Assembly (NCBI GenBank): GCA_902601785.1
Contig: CACKOH010000004.1
Location: forward strand, 21,289-85,288
Origin: an uncultured Pelagibacteraceae bacterium
GTDB taxonomy: Bacteria > Pseudomonadota > Alphaproteobacteria > Pelagibacterales > Pelagibacteraceae
DNA: 64,000 bases
Direction of reading: 5' to 3'
Shown: piece after piece, positions 1-8,824 of the stretch
Layout: every line of letters starts with the position of its first letter
Position numbering within the stretch: position 1 is the stretch's first letter
Program-made: the position numbers and the translations under genes
The notes under the pieces: model-generated
Database searches by the model: none
What the model saw: the letters and a program-made list of their open reading frames with translations, nothing else
What the model was told of the DNA's origin: nothing

Positions 1-1250
1 TTATTTTTTTTAAATATAGATAAACAATTCTTGGAATTTATCTCAGAAGTTTTGTGAGTTATGATTACTATTGTAGCTCTATTTGTTTTTTTAACAGGTG
101 TTTGGATAAGTCTTTTTACAGATATTTTATACTTTGCTAAACGATTAGTAATTTGAGATAAAACTCCAGGTCGATCCCTCACTTCAAACCTTAAATATAA
201 TGAATTTGTATAATTATTTATATTATATGATTTTAGAGCTTTTAATTGAGCAAAAGGAATTCCAAAAGGTTTTTTAATATTCCCTCTAAGTATGGACAAT
301 AAGTCAGAAAGTAGAGAAGATGAAGTAGGACCAGGACCTGCGCCTTCACCTTGTAAAATACTTTCACCGACTGGTTTACCTTCAAGAATTACTGCATTCA
401 TTACTCCGTTAACATTACCTATATAAGATTTTTTGTTAACTAAGCATGGGTGGACTGTTTCAAAAAGTTGATTATTTTTTAATTCTGTTATTCCAAGAAG
501 TTTTATTCTTAAATCTAATTGATTAGCGATTTTAATATCTTTTAATTCAATTTTTTCTATTCCTTCCATTAAACATTTGTGGTTTGAAACTTTGCTATTA
601 AAAGCAAGTGCAGATAAAATTCTTACCTTTGCAAAAGCATCAAAACCATTTAAATCTAATTTAGGATTGCCAGGTTCAGCATAGCCAAGTTTTTGCGCTT
701 TAATAAGAACATCATTAAATTTTTGATTAGAATTTTCCATTTCAGATAAGATATAATTTGAAGTACCATTTAATATTCCATAAATCTTTGAGATCTTGTT
801 AGTTGCTAATCCTTCCTTAATTGATCTTAAGATTGGGATACCTCCTGCTACAGAAGCTTCAAATTCTAAGTTAACATTATTTCTTTCAGCTAATTTAGCT
901 AGATAATTTCCATGTTTAGAAATTAAAGCTTTATTTGGTGTAATGACGTGAACCTTACTTTTTAAAGCTTTCTCTACAATCTTTTTAGATATACCATCAG
1001 ATAATCCTATTGCTTCAAATAAAATATCTACTTTATGTTTTTTAAGTATTTCAAGTGGGTTAGTATAAAAAATTTTCTTATTAAATTTAAATTTTCTTTT
1101 TTTTTTAATATTTTTTGCTGATATAGCTACTAGATTAATTCTTGATCCAGTCTTTGTTTCAATACTTTTTTTCTTAGTATTTAATTCATTAAGTAAATAG
1201 ATACCAACCTGTCCTAAACCAACTACAGCAATATTATATATTTTTTTCAT
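1..1250 (-). CDS. hom: Homoserine dehydrogenase, C-terminus runs off the window
   Basis: Reverse-strand open frame starting at the CAT complement at 1248-1250 with no in-frame stop before the window edge; encoded N-terminus has a nucleotide-binding GxGxVG-like motif and homoserine dehydrogenase-type sequence; ATGA overlap with the upstream ORF. Confidence 0.85.
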   Translation of the reverse strand, partial: MKKIYNIAVVGLGQVGIYLLNELNTKKKSIETKTGSRINLVAISAKNIKKKRKFKFNKKIFYTNPLEILKKHKVDILFEAIGLSDGISKKIVEKALKSKVHVITPNKALISKHGNYLAKLAERNNVNLEFEASVAGGIPILRSIKEGLATNKISKIYGILNGTSNYILSEMENSNQKFNDVLIKAQKLGYAEPGNPKLDLNGFDAFAKVRILSALAFNSKVSNHKCLMEGIEKIELKDIKIANQLDLRIKLLGITELKNNQLFETVHPCLVNKKSYIGNVNGVMNAVILEGKPVGESILQGEGAGPGPTSSSLLSDLLSILRGNIKKPFGIPFAQLKALKSYNINNYTNSLYLRFEVRDRPGVLSQITNRLAKYKISVKRLIQTPVKKTNRATIVIITHKTSEINSKNCLSIFKKN

Positions 1251-1474
1251 TTAGTAATATCGGGATATTTACTTTTTTTTGTGTAGTCTTCTATATATAA
1301 TTTAAATTCATCTAAAGTCATTGAAGTTATATCTTTTGATTTTTTTAATATTTTTGAAAGGTTTTTTTGCTCATTTTTTTTTTTAATAGTATCTTCAGTC
1401 CAATACTGAGAATCTTTATTTAAAGAACAGTTGCTAATAAATAACATTAAAAATAAACAAAATATTAATCTCAT
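1247..1474 (-). CDS. Small predicted lipoprotein, function unknown
   Basis: 75 aa, hydrophobic signal plus lipobox-like LFISNC; 4-nt ATGA overlaps with both argC and hom. Confidence 0.7.
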   Translation of the reverse strand: MRLIFCLFLMLFISNCSLNKDSQYWTEDTIKKKNEQKNLSKILKKSKDITSMTLDEFKLYIEDYTKKSKYPDITK

Positions 1475-2493
1475 ATTAATCCAGTTGTTTCTGGAAAGTT
1501 AAATCTATTATTTAGACTTTGCACTGCTTGCCCTGCCCCACCTTTTATTAAATTATCTATAGCTGAAAGTATAATAATTTTATTAGTAAATTTTGACTTG
1601 CAGACTGAAATTAGACAATTATTAGTATTAATAACATCATTTGTACTTATGAGGGTATTTGATTTGGAAATCTTCACAAATTTTTCTTGCTTATAAAATT
1701 TTGTCAGTAAACCTAAAACCTTTGCCATATTTACATTTCTATTCAAATCTAAATATATAGTACTTAGAATTCCTTTAAACATTGGTGATAAATGTGGTGT
1801 AAAACTTACTTCAATTTTCTTTTTAGAAAATTTTTTTAACATCTGGTCTATTTCTGAATTATGACGATGATTTCCAACACCATAAGCACTTAAAGAATCA
1901 TATAAATTTTTATTTTTGTATTTTTTATGAACGCCTCTTCCAGCACCAGAATAACCTGATTTGGAGTCTATTATAATATTTGAAACCTTAACTAATTTTT
2001 TTTTAATCAAAGGTATTAACGGCAAAAGTATAGATGTTGGATAACAACCAGGACTTGAGATAATATTATACTTTTTAATTTCTTTTCTATTAATTTCAGG
2101 TAGTGAGTATATACTTTTTTTTATAAGTTTAATTGCTCGGTGCTTCTGCTTATACCATTTTTTATACTCTGATGCTTTTTCAAGTCTAAAATCTGCAGCT
2201 AAATCAATTAATATATTTTTTTTATTTAAATGTTTAGATAAATCTTGAGCTTCTCCATTAGGTAAAGCTGTAAAAATTATATCAACATCATCTAATAAAT
2301 TTTTATTAAATTTTCTTATTTTAGGTAATTTATATTTTGATAATGACTTTTCATAAAATGAAATACTCTTACCTACTGACGAATTACCACATAAATATTT
2401 TATGTTTATATATTTGTGCTTAACTAATATCTTTATTAATTGAGTACCAATATATCCGGTTGATCCTGCGACTAACGCATTAAGCTTAGGCAT
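1471..2493 (-). CDS. argC: N-acetyl-gamma-glutamyl-phosphate reductase
   Basis: N-terminal VAGSTGYIGTQLI, catalytic SSPGCYPTSILLPL, HRHNSEIDQ and HLSPMFKGIL motifs. Confidence 0.95.
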   Translation of the reverse strand: MPKLNALVAGSTGYIGTQLIKILVKHKYINIKYLCGNSSVGKSISFYEKSLSKYKLPKIRKFNKNLLDDVDIIFTALPNGEAQDLSKHLNKKNILIDLAADFRLEKASEYKKWYKQKHRAIKLIKKSIYSLPEINRKEIKKYNIISSPGCYPTSILLPLIPLIKKKLVKVSNIIIDSKSGYSGAGRGVHKKYKNKNLYDSLSAYGVGNHRHNSEIDQMLKKFSKKKIEVSFTPHLSPMFKGILSTIYLDLNRNVNMAKVLGLLTKFYKQEKFVKISKSNTLISTNDVINTNNCLISVCKSKFTNKIIILSAIDNLIKGGAGQAVQSLNNRFNFPETTGLI

Positions 2494-2526
2494 TTTATAT
2501 TATAACAGTTTAATATTAAAAAAAAA

Positions 2527-2964
2527 TTATCTTTTAGAGAATTGAAAGCTTCTTCTAGCTTTTCTTCTACCAGGTTTTTTCCTCTCAACCGCTCTTGAGT
2601 CTCTGGTGGTAAGTTTTTCGGTTTTTAATGTACCTTTTAAATTTTCATCAAATAAAACTAATGCTTTGGATATACCATGAACCATTGCACCAGCTTGACC
2701 TGTTGGTCCTCCACCTTTAACGCTACATCTAACGTCATAATCTGTAGACTGATTTATAATCTCAAAAGGTCTTGTAATTTGCATTTTATGTGTTTCATCT
2801 GCAAAATAATCACTAAATAATTTTCCATTCACATAGATTTTACCAGATCCTTTTTTTAACCAAACTTTCGCAATAGAAGTTTTTCTTCTACCAGTTGCAT
2901 ATTTACTGTCTTTAAAATCCAATTTAAGTTTAGGAGATTTTGGAGATGTTTCAGTGTTTTCCAT
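2527..2964 (-). CDS. rpsI: 30S ribosomal protein S9 (uS9)
   Basis: YATGRRKTSIAKVWL and C-terminal RDSRAVERKKPGRRKARRSFQFSKR. Confidence 0.97.
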   Translation of the reverse strand: MENTETSPKSPKLKLDFKDSKYATGRRKTSIAKVWLKKGSGKIYVNGKLFSDYFADETHKMQITRPFEIINQSTDYDVRCSVKGGGPTGQAGAMVHGISKALVLFDENLKGTLKTEKLTTRDSRAVERKKPGRRKARRSFQFSKR

Positions 2965-2965
2965 G

Positions 2966-3424
2966 TTAATTTCTTGCTAAATTTTTACTATTCAATTTAT
3001 TTAATTCGATGACCGTAGGATTTTGTGAAGAATGCGGGTGAGTATTACCTGAGTAAATTTTTAGTTTAGTTAATTGTTTTCGCCCCAAAACACCACCAGG
3101 TAACATTCTTTTCACTGCAAGTTTTAATGTTTCACCTGGTTTTTTTTCATGTAACTTTTCAGGGGTAGCAATCTTAATACCACCAGGGTGACCTGTATGT
3201 CTGTAATACTTTTTGTCTTGAAATTTTTTTCCTGTAAATTTTACTTGTTCAATATTTTTAACAACAACAAAATCACCATCATCCATATGTGGAGTATAAG
3301 TTGTTTTATTTTTTCCTCTTATAATATTTGAAACAACTGTAGCTAATCTACCAACAACAGCATTAGTTGCATCAATTTCATACCAAGATGATGTTATTTG
3401 GTCTTTTTTAAGGAATTTCGTCAT
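2966..3424 (-). CDS. rplM: 50S ribosomal protein L13 (uL13); start reassigned from 3502 to 3424
   Basis: SWYEIDATNAVVGRLATVVSNIIRGK, MLPGGVLGRKQL, YSGNTHPH; the 26-aa extension in the ORF track is not L13-like and overlaps a good promoter. Confidence 0.95.
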   Translation of the reverse strand: MTKFLKKDQITSSWYEIDATNAVVGRLATVVSNIIRGKNKTTYTPHMDDGDFVVVKNIEQVKFTGKKFQDKKYYRHTGHPGGIKIATPEKLHEKKPGETLKLAVKRMLPGGVLGRKQLTKLKIYSGNTHPHSSQNPTVIELNKLNSKNLARN

Positions 3425-3434
3425 TGTGCGAGGA

Positions 3435-3462
3435 TTAATACTATTATTAAAATCAAAGTCAA
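3435..3462 (-). promoter_or_regulatory. Putative sigma70 promoter of rplM-rpsI
   Basis: Minus strand TTGACT (3457-3462), 16-nt spacer, TATTAA (3435-3440), just upstream of the ATG at 3424. Confidence 0.5.
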
Positions 3463-3509
3463 TTTTATATTTACCTTGAAAATTGGTCTTAATTTGATAC
3501 AAAGATAAT

Positions 3510-3550
3510 GCCGATTTGATCCTATTGCGGGCTTTAAACTGCTAAAATGG
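3510..3550 (+). promoter_or_regulatory. SAM-II-like riboswitch aptamer
   Basis: GCCGATTTGATCCTATTGCGGGCTTTAAACTGCTAAAATGG resembles the SAM-II pattern (P1 GCC/GGC, A/U-rich loop, CCTATTGC with 3' GCTAAAANGG pseudoknot strand), upstream of metY. Confidence 0.7.
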
Positions 3551-3570
3551 AATTTTCATTAATTATCGGT

Positions 3571-3626
3571 AGGCATTTGAACTATATTGTGCGCCTCACA
3601 TTAAGTTAAAGCACTAAAAAAGGAGT
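3571..3626 (+). promoter_or_regulatory. SAM-V-like riboswitch overlapping the metY ribosome-binding site
   Basis: AGGCATTTGAACTATATTGTGCGCCT...AAAGCACTAAAAAAGGAG; P1 AGGC/GCCT, pseudoknot GTGC/GCAC, ends in the AGGAG Shine-Dalgarno 6 nt before ATG. Confidence 0.8.
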
Positions 3627-3631
3627 ATATT

Positions 3632-4960
3632 ATGAGTACTAAAAGAAACAATCCTGAGACCATTGCGGTCCATGGTGGAGATTACAGAAGTGATCCTGCA
3701 ACAAATGCTGTTGCTGTGCCTATATATAGAACTACATCTTATGAATTTAACAGTACAGAGCATGCAGCAAACTTATTCTCACTCAAAGAGTTTGGGAATA
3801 TTTATACCCGAATAATGAATCCAACAAATGATGTATTGGAAAAAAGAGTTGCTGCTCTTGAAGGTGGTTTATCATGTGTAACTGTTTCATCTGGTCAAAC
3901 GGCATCATCTTTTGCCATATTAAATGTGGCTCAAGCTGGCGATAATATTGTGAGTTCTACTGACTTATATGGTGGAACAGTATCATTATTTAACAATACG
4001 CTTAGCAAGCTTGGAATAGAAATAAGATATGCAGATCCAAGTGATCCTAAAAATTTTGAAAAGCTAATTGATGACAAAACTCGTGCCTTTTATGGTGAAA
4101 CTCTACCTAATCCATATTTAAGAGTTTTCCCCATTAAAGAAGTTTCAGATATTGGAAGAAGGTATAACATTCCTCTTATAATGGATAATACTGCCGCCCC
4201 TGTTATCTGCAAGCCGATAGAACACGGAGCTGCTATAGTTATTCATTCTTTGACAAAATATATTGGTGGACACGGAACTGCAATAGCTGGTAGCATTGTT
4301 GATAGTGGGAATTTTGATTGGACAGCTGATCCTAAAAGACAACCATTATTTAATGAACCAGATCCAAGTTACAATAACGTTATATGGGGAAAAGCAGTAC
4401 CTGAGATGACCGGTGCTAATGTTCCTTTTGCAGTACGTGCTAGAGTTTGCCTGTTGAGAGATTTAGGATCAGCATGTGCTCCTGATAATGCTTTTGCGAT
4501 TATACAGGGTCTTGAGACAGTTGCTTTAAGAATGAAACAACACTGCGAAAATGCGCAAAAAGTAGTTAATTTTTTGAAAAAACATAAAGAGGTAACCAAA
4601 GTTATTTACTCTACTGAACATAACAAACATATTTCAGATAGAGCTAAACAATACTTAAAAGGTGGAAATGGGCCTATGGTTGGTATTGAATTAAAAGGTG
4701 GGATTGAAGCTGGTAAGAGATTTATTGAATCATTAAAAATGTTTTATCATGTTGCAAATATTGGAGATGCTAGGAGCTTAGCCATACACCCAGCAAGCAC
4801 AACACACAGCCAATTAAATGATAAAGAACTTGCTGCATCAGGTGTAACACAAAGTTATGTTAGACTTTGTATAGGTATCGAGCATATTGACGATATTATT
4901 GATGATTTAAATCAAGCTTTAAATAAATCTTCAAAAGGAAAGCTTAAAGCAGTTAGTTAG
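3632..4960 (+). CDS. metY: O-acetylhomoserine sulfhydrylase (PLP-dependent Cys/Met metabolism enzyme)
   Basis: PETIAVHGG, VPIYRTTSYEF, SSGQTASSFAIL, HSLTKYIGGHGTAIAG (PLP lysine), HPASTTHSQL. Confidence 0.95.
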   Translation: MSTKRNNPETIAVHGGDYRSDPATNAVAVPIYRTTSYEFNSTEHAANLFSLKEFGNIYTRIMNPTNDVLEKRVAALEGGLSCVTVSSGQTASSFAILNVAQAGDNIVSSTDLYGGTVSLFNNTLSKLGIEIRYADPSDPKNFEKLIDDKTRAFYGETLPNPYLRVFPIKEVSDIGRRYNIPLIMDNTAAPVICKPIEHGAAIVIHSLTKYIGGHGTAIAGSIVDSGNFDWTADPKRQPLFNEPDPSYNNVIWGKAVPEMTGANVPFAVRARVCLLRDLGSACAPDNAFAIIQGLETVALRMKQHCENAQKVVNFLKKHKEVTKVIYSTEHNKHISDRAKQYLKGGNGPMVGIELKGGIEAGKRFIESLKMFYHVANIGDARSLAIHPASTTHSQLNDKELAASGVTQSYVRLCIGIEHIDDIIDDLNQALNKSSKGKLKAVS

Positions 4961-5969
4961 TTTTAGTATTTATAAAGAAAAAATAGATAGAAGAAGTTAC
5001 TAAAAAAATAGAACTTACTTGGTGCATAGCAGCAATATAAATTTGTGCACCATGTATAATTGTAAAAATTCCTAAAATAATTTGTAAAATAATAAAAAAT
5101 CCCAAAATATTAACTGATCTATATAGGTTTGTTATTTTACTTTGATAAACTTTAAAAATTATCAACACATAAAATAATCCAATTACATATGCTAGGTTTC
5201 TATGAATAAACTGAACTAATGATGGATCGCTAAAAGCAGATATTTTAAATAAATTTTCAAAATTATTATCATTTGGGAAATAAGTATTTCCCATTAGAGG
5301 CCAAGAATTATAAATTTTTCCTGCATCCATTCCTGATACAAATGCACCAATTACAATTTGTATTAATATTAAAACTAAAAATATAAATGGAATTACTGAA
5401 TTTATACCATTTAAAACTTGTTTATAATTTTGATATTTTAGATAATTCCAAAAAATTAAGGATAAAATCAAAAAAGCAATTAACAAATGAATAGATAATC
5501 TAAAGTGACTAACATCTATTCTATCAACCAAACCACTGCTAACCATATACCAACCAATAAAGCCTTGGAAACAAATAAGAAAAAAAATAAAATATAAATC
5601 AAGTATTTTTGAGATTTTTAATTTAAAGGAAAAATATATAAGTGGAATTAAATAGCAAATTCCTATTACTCTCCCTAAAAACCTATGAGCCCACTCCCAC
5701 CAGAAAATAACTTTAAACTCTTGCAATGTCATATTGAAATTCTGCAATTTATACTCTGGTATCTCTTTGTATAAGTTAAAGTATAATATCCAATCATTTT
5801 GGTTTATGGGAGGAAGTAATCCAGTGAATAATTGCCATTCAGTTATTGAAAGACCAGAGTCAGTTAGTCTAGTTAAGCCACCAACTAAAATCATAATAGA
5901 AATCATAATAAACATAGTAAATAACCAGAGAGACAATTGATTATAAATTTTTGTATTAACAGTATACAT
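4953..5969 (-). CDS. ctaA: Heme A synthase (COX15/CtaA family)
   Basis: VGGLTRLTDSGLSITEWQLFTGLLPP, EWAHRFLGRVIG, HRNLAYVIGL, MHQVSSIFLV. Confidence 0.93.
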   Translation of the reverse strand: MYTVNTKIYNQLSLWLFTMFIMISIMILVGGLTRLTDSGLSITEWQLFTGLLPPINQNDWILYFNLYKEIPEYKLQNFNMTLQEFKVIFWWEWAHRFLGRVIGICYLIPLIYFSFKLKISKILDLYFIFFLICFQGFIGWYMVSSGLVDRIDVSHFRLSIHLLIAFLILSLIFWNYLKYQNYKQVLNGINSVIPFIFLVLILIQIVIGAFVSGMDAGKIYNSWPLMGNTYFPNDNNFENLFKISAFSDPSLVQFIHRNLAYVIGLFYVLIIFKVYQSKITNLYRSVNILGFFIILQIILGIFTIIHGAQIYIAAMHQVSSIFLVTSSIYFFFINTKTN

Positions 5970-6012
5970 AAGCGCTTAAATATAATATTTTTTTAAAAAT
6001 CCAAATATATAA

Positions 6013-6303
6013 ATGTCGCCTTTAAAAAGAAAAAAATTAAGTAAAATTAGAATTGAATTAGATAGACTTGATAATGGTCTTATCAAAATTATAAAAAAAA
6101 GAACAAATCTTGTTAAAAAGGTTCTTAAATTAAAAGACAGAAAAAACCAAATTGTAGATCAAAAAAGAATAAATATTATTTTAAGAAATATAAAAAAAAA
6201 ATCTGTTAAAAATAAAATAGACCCAAAAATTACAAATAGAATATGGAAGAATATGATTTGGGCTTATATTGAATACGAAAAAAAAAACTTTAAAAAAAAA
6301 TAG
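6013..6303 (+). CDS. Chorismate mutase (AroQ-type helical domain)
   Basis: RIELDRLDNGLIKIIKKRTNLVKKVLKLK pattern and C-terminal IWKNMIWAYIEYE. Confidence 0.75.
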   Translation: MSPLKRKKLSKIRIELDRLDNGLIKIIKKRTNLVKKVLKLKDRKNQIVDQKRINIILRNIKKKSVKNKIDPKITNRIWKNMIWAYIEYEKKNFKKK

Positions 6304-6495
6304 TTACTTGCTGTGTGGAGGTAGCTTCTTTTCTACAAACATTTCATGTTTTCTGGTATCAGGATTATATTTCTTAGCTGAAAGTTTCACCTTAGCTTTT
6401 TCACCTCCAGCAGGTTTTTTTACGTAGTAAAAAAAAGAACTATCAGGCTTAGCTTCAGGAACTAGTCTTACTTTAACATGTGTTTTTTTTGCCAT
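6304..6495 (-). CDS. rpmG: 50S ribosomal protein L33 (bL33)
   Basis: VKVRLVPEA...FFYYVKKP, KKYNPDTRKHEMFVEKKLP. Confidence 0.88.
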   Translation of the reverse strand: MAKKTHVKVRLVPEAKPDSSFFYYVKKPAGGEKAKVKLSAKKYNPDTRKHEMFVEKKLPPHSK

Positions 6496-6496
6496 A

Positions 6497-6859
6497 TTAT
6501 TTTAGTTCTTTAATAATTTTAGAAATTTTAACTAATTTATTTTTTAAATTTCCAGCTTTTATAGATTTATCTGCCATTTCGTCAAGCTTTAATGAAACTT
6601 CGTTATTTAGTATCTTTTTTACACCTTTAATAGTCATACCCTGTTCCTTTAAAAGGAATTTAACTTTCTTTAAAAGATTAATTGTTTTTTCATCATAATA
6701 TCGTCTATTAGTGTTTAATATTTTTGGTTTGATTTGTTTAAATTGTGTTTCCCAAAATCTTATTATATGCGTTGGAAGAGTGCCATTTTTGTTTACTTTA
6801 AGTTTTAAAATCTTTGCAACCTCCCCAATAGTTTTGTAAGCTCCCTCAGACTTATTCAT
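6497..6859 (-). CDS. MerR family transcriptional regulator
   Basis: YKTIGEVAKILKLK...HIIRFWETQFKQIKP helix-turn-helix, downstream of ihfA as in many alphaproteobacteria. Confidence 0.85.
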   Translation of the reverse strand: MNKSEGAYKTIGEVAKILKLKVNKNGTLPTHIIRFWETQFKQIKPKILNTNRRYYDEKTINLLKKVKFLLKEQGMTIKGVKKILNNEVSLKLDEMADKSIKAGNLKNKLVKISKIIKELK

Positions 6860-7151
6860 TTTCTTTCATATTGATAAATTCTTTAAATTCTTTTGACGGC
6901 TTAAACAAAACAACTTCTCTACTAGATATAACTTTTGACTCCTTGGTTTTAGGATTTCTTCCTATTCTTGATTTTTTTTGTCTTATAGAAAATGTACCAA
7001 ATTTGGATAATTTTAATTTTTTTTCAGATTTAATATTTGACACAATTGTTTCTAAAAAATCTTCAATTAGATTTTCTGAGATTTGCTTGGAAAAACCAAG
7101 CTGCATATAAACTAAATTAACTAAGTCTTTTTTAGTTAAATTTATTCTCAT
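6852..7151 (-). CDS. ihfA: Integration host factor alpha subunit / HU-family DNA-binding protein
   Basis: LTKKDLVNLVYMQLG, GTFSIRQKKSRIGRNPKTKE. Confidence 0.9.
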   Translation of the reverse strand: MRINLTKKDLVNLVYMQLGFSKQISENLIEDFLETIVSNIKSEKKLKLSKFGTFSIRQKKSRIGRNPKTKESKVISSREVVLFKPSKEFKEFINMKENE

Positions 7152-7152
7152 T

Positions 7153-8154
7153 TTAAATATTATGCTTTATCTTTTCTATCAAATTACCTTTTACAATTCT
7201 ATGACAAACATCAAGTGAGTTAGAAAAACCCACATAATCAGTTCCACCATGACTTTTAACCACCGGTGAGTCTAGACCAATAAAAATTGCACCATTATAC
7301 AATCTTGGATCAAGTCTTTTCTTAAATTTTTTTAAATTAGATATATTTAATAATGAGGAAATTTTACCTATAATATTTCCAGTCATTGTTTTTTTTAATT
7401 CACTCGTAATAAAATTTGCTGTACCTTCCGCAGTCTTTAAAGCCACATTCCCTGTAAAACCATCAGAAACAATTACATTAACATCTCCATCCATTAGATG
7501 ATTTCCCTCTATATAACCTGCAAAATTATAATTATTGGAATTTTTTTCATTTAAAATTTGAAAGGTTTCTTTTATTATTTCATTTCCTTTTAATTCTTCA
7601 GATCCAATATTTAATAAAGCTACATTAGGTTTGTCATTAGGATATAATGACGTGTACAAAGAAGCGCCCATTATTGAAAAATCCATCAAATTTTTTGAAC
7701 TGCATTCAATATTTGCACCTAAATCTAATACTACACTCATCCCTTTTTTATTTGGCCAAAGGGCAGACAGTGCTGGTTTATCGATATTCTCAATCATTTT
7801 TAAATTTAGTTTAGCGACAACTAGTAAAGCTCCAGTGTTTCCAGCTGATATAACTATATCCGCTCTTTTCTCTTTAACACTCTGAATAGCAAGCCACATA
7901 CTAGTTTCTTTGCCCCTCTTTGCTCCTTCCAAGGGACTATCTGTACTCTTGATAACTTTATCTGTATGAATAATTTCATAAAATTTATTATCAATTTTAT
8001 TTTTAATTAATTCTACAATTTGATTTTGATCACCAAAAATCTTATAAAAAATATTTTTATTAAATTTATTATTTAAAATAATTCCATCAATAATTTTTTT
8101 AGGAGAGCCATCTCCACCCATTGCATCAACTGCAATTTTAATCAAATCTGACAT
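7153..8154 (-). CDS. plsX: Phosphate acyltransferase PlsX
   Basis: IAVDAMGGDGSPK, SAGNTGALL, LDLGANIEC, VSDGFTGNVALKTAEG. Confidence 0.96.
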   Translation of the reverse strand: MSDLIKIAVDAMGGDGSPKKIIDGIILNNKFNKNIFYKIFGDQNQIVELIKNKIDNKFYEIIHTDKVIKSTDSPLEGAKRGKETSMWLAIQSVKEKRADIVISAGNTGALLVVAKLNLKMIENIDKPALSALWPNKKGMSVVLDLGANIECSSKNLMDFSIMGASLYTSLYPNDKPNVALLNIGSEELKGNEIIKETFQILNEKNSNNYNFAGYIEGNHLMDGDVNVIVSDGFTGNVALKTAEGTANFITSELKKTMTGNIIGKISSLLNISNLKKFKKRLDPRLYNGAIFIGLDSPVVKSHGGTDYVGFSNSLDVCHRIVKGNLIEKIKHNI

Positions 8155-8171
8155 TTTATTGATATAATATA

Positions 8172-8354
8172 CTATTCTTTTGGGTCTAAAACTTGTCTTC
8201 CTTTATACATACCAGTTTTCAAGTCTAGGTGATGTGATAGCCTATATTCACCAGATTTTTTATCTTCAACTATATTTTTAGTTGAATATTTCATAGTTTG
8301 AGCTCTTCTCATCCCTGTTCGTGAAGGTGTTTGTTTTCGTTTAGGTACAGCCAT
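8172..8354 (-). CDS. rpmF: 50S ribosomal protein L32 (bL32)
   Basis: [19 protein letters not shown]. Confidence 0.97.
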   Translation of the reverse strand: MAVPKRKQTPSRTGMRRAQTMKYSTKNIVEDKKSGEYRLSHHLDLKTGMYKGRQVLDPKE

Positions 8355-8356
8355 AA

Positions 8357-8824
8357 TTATGGGTTACTTACACTTTTTAAGTAAGAATTCAAAGTTTTTT
8401 TTGATAAATCATCGTTAAAATTCTCAAAATAATCAAGTAAATATTCAATATTTCCAAAATCGTTCAAAAAAATTGAAATTTTTTCCAATTTATTAGATTT
8501 GGATAAATCTTCCCAGAAATGAATTTCTGAAACCATTGAATGGAATAAATTTATATAATCTTTCATTTTTTTATTAATAGATTGATCACCGTAACCTATT
8601 TCTCTAATACTCAATTCAAGTTGACGAAAATTAAAATCATAGATTTCCTGTAACACAGTCTTATTTTCATCATTTTTATAATTTTTAAGAAAAAAAGAAA
8701 AATGAAGTAAAAATAAGGTTAATCTATCGGAAAAATTATCTTCTCTGTTTAAATCTTTATATAAGTCTTTATTTCTAGTGTAATTTATTAAATTATTATA
8801 AAGATATAGATACTTTTGTTTCAT
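8357..8824 (-). CDS. Ubiquinol-cytochrome c chaperone family (CBP3-like); start reassigned from 9016 to 8824
   Basis: [13 protein letters not shown]...[14 protein letters not shown]...; the longer ORF start lies antisense to bamE. Confidence 0.7.
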   Translation of the reverse strand: MKQKYLYLYNNLINYTRNKDLYKDLNREDNFSDRLTLFLLHFSFFLKNYKNDENKTVLQEIYDFNFRQLELSIREIGYGDQSINKKMKDYINLFHSMVSEIHFWEDLSKSNKLEKISIFLNDFGNIEYLLDYFENFNDDLSKKTLNSYLKSVSNP

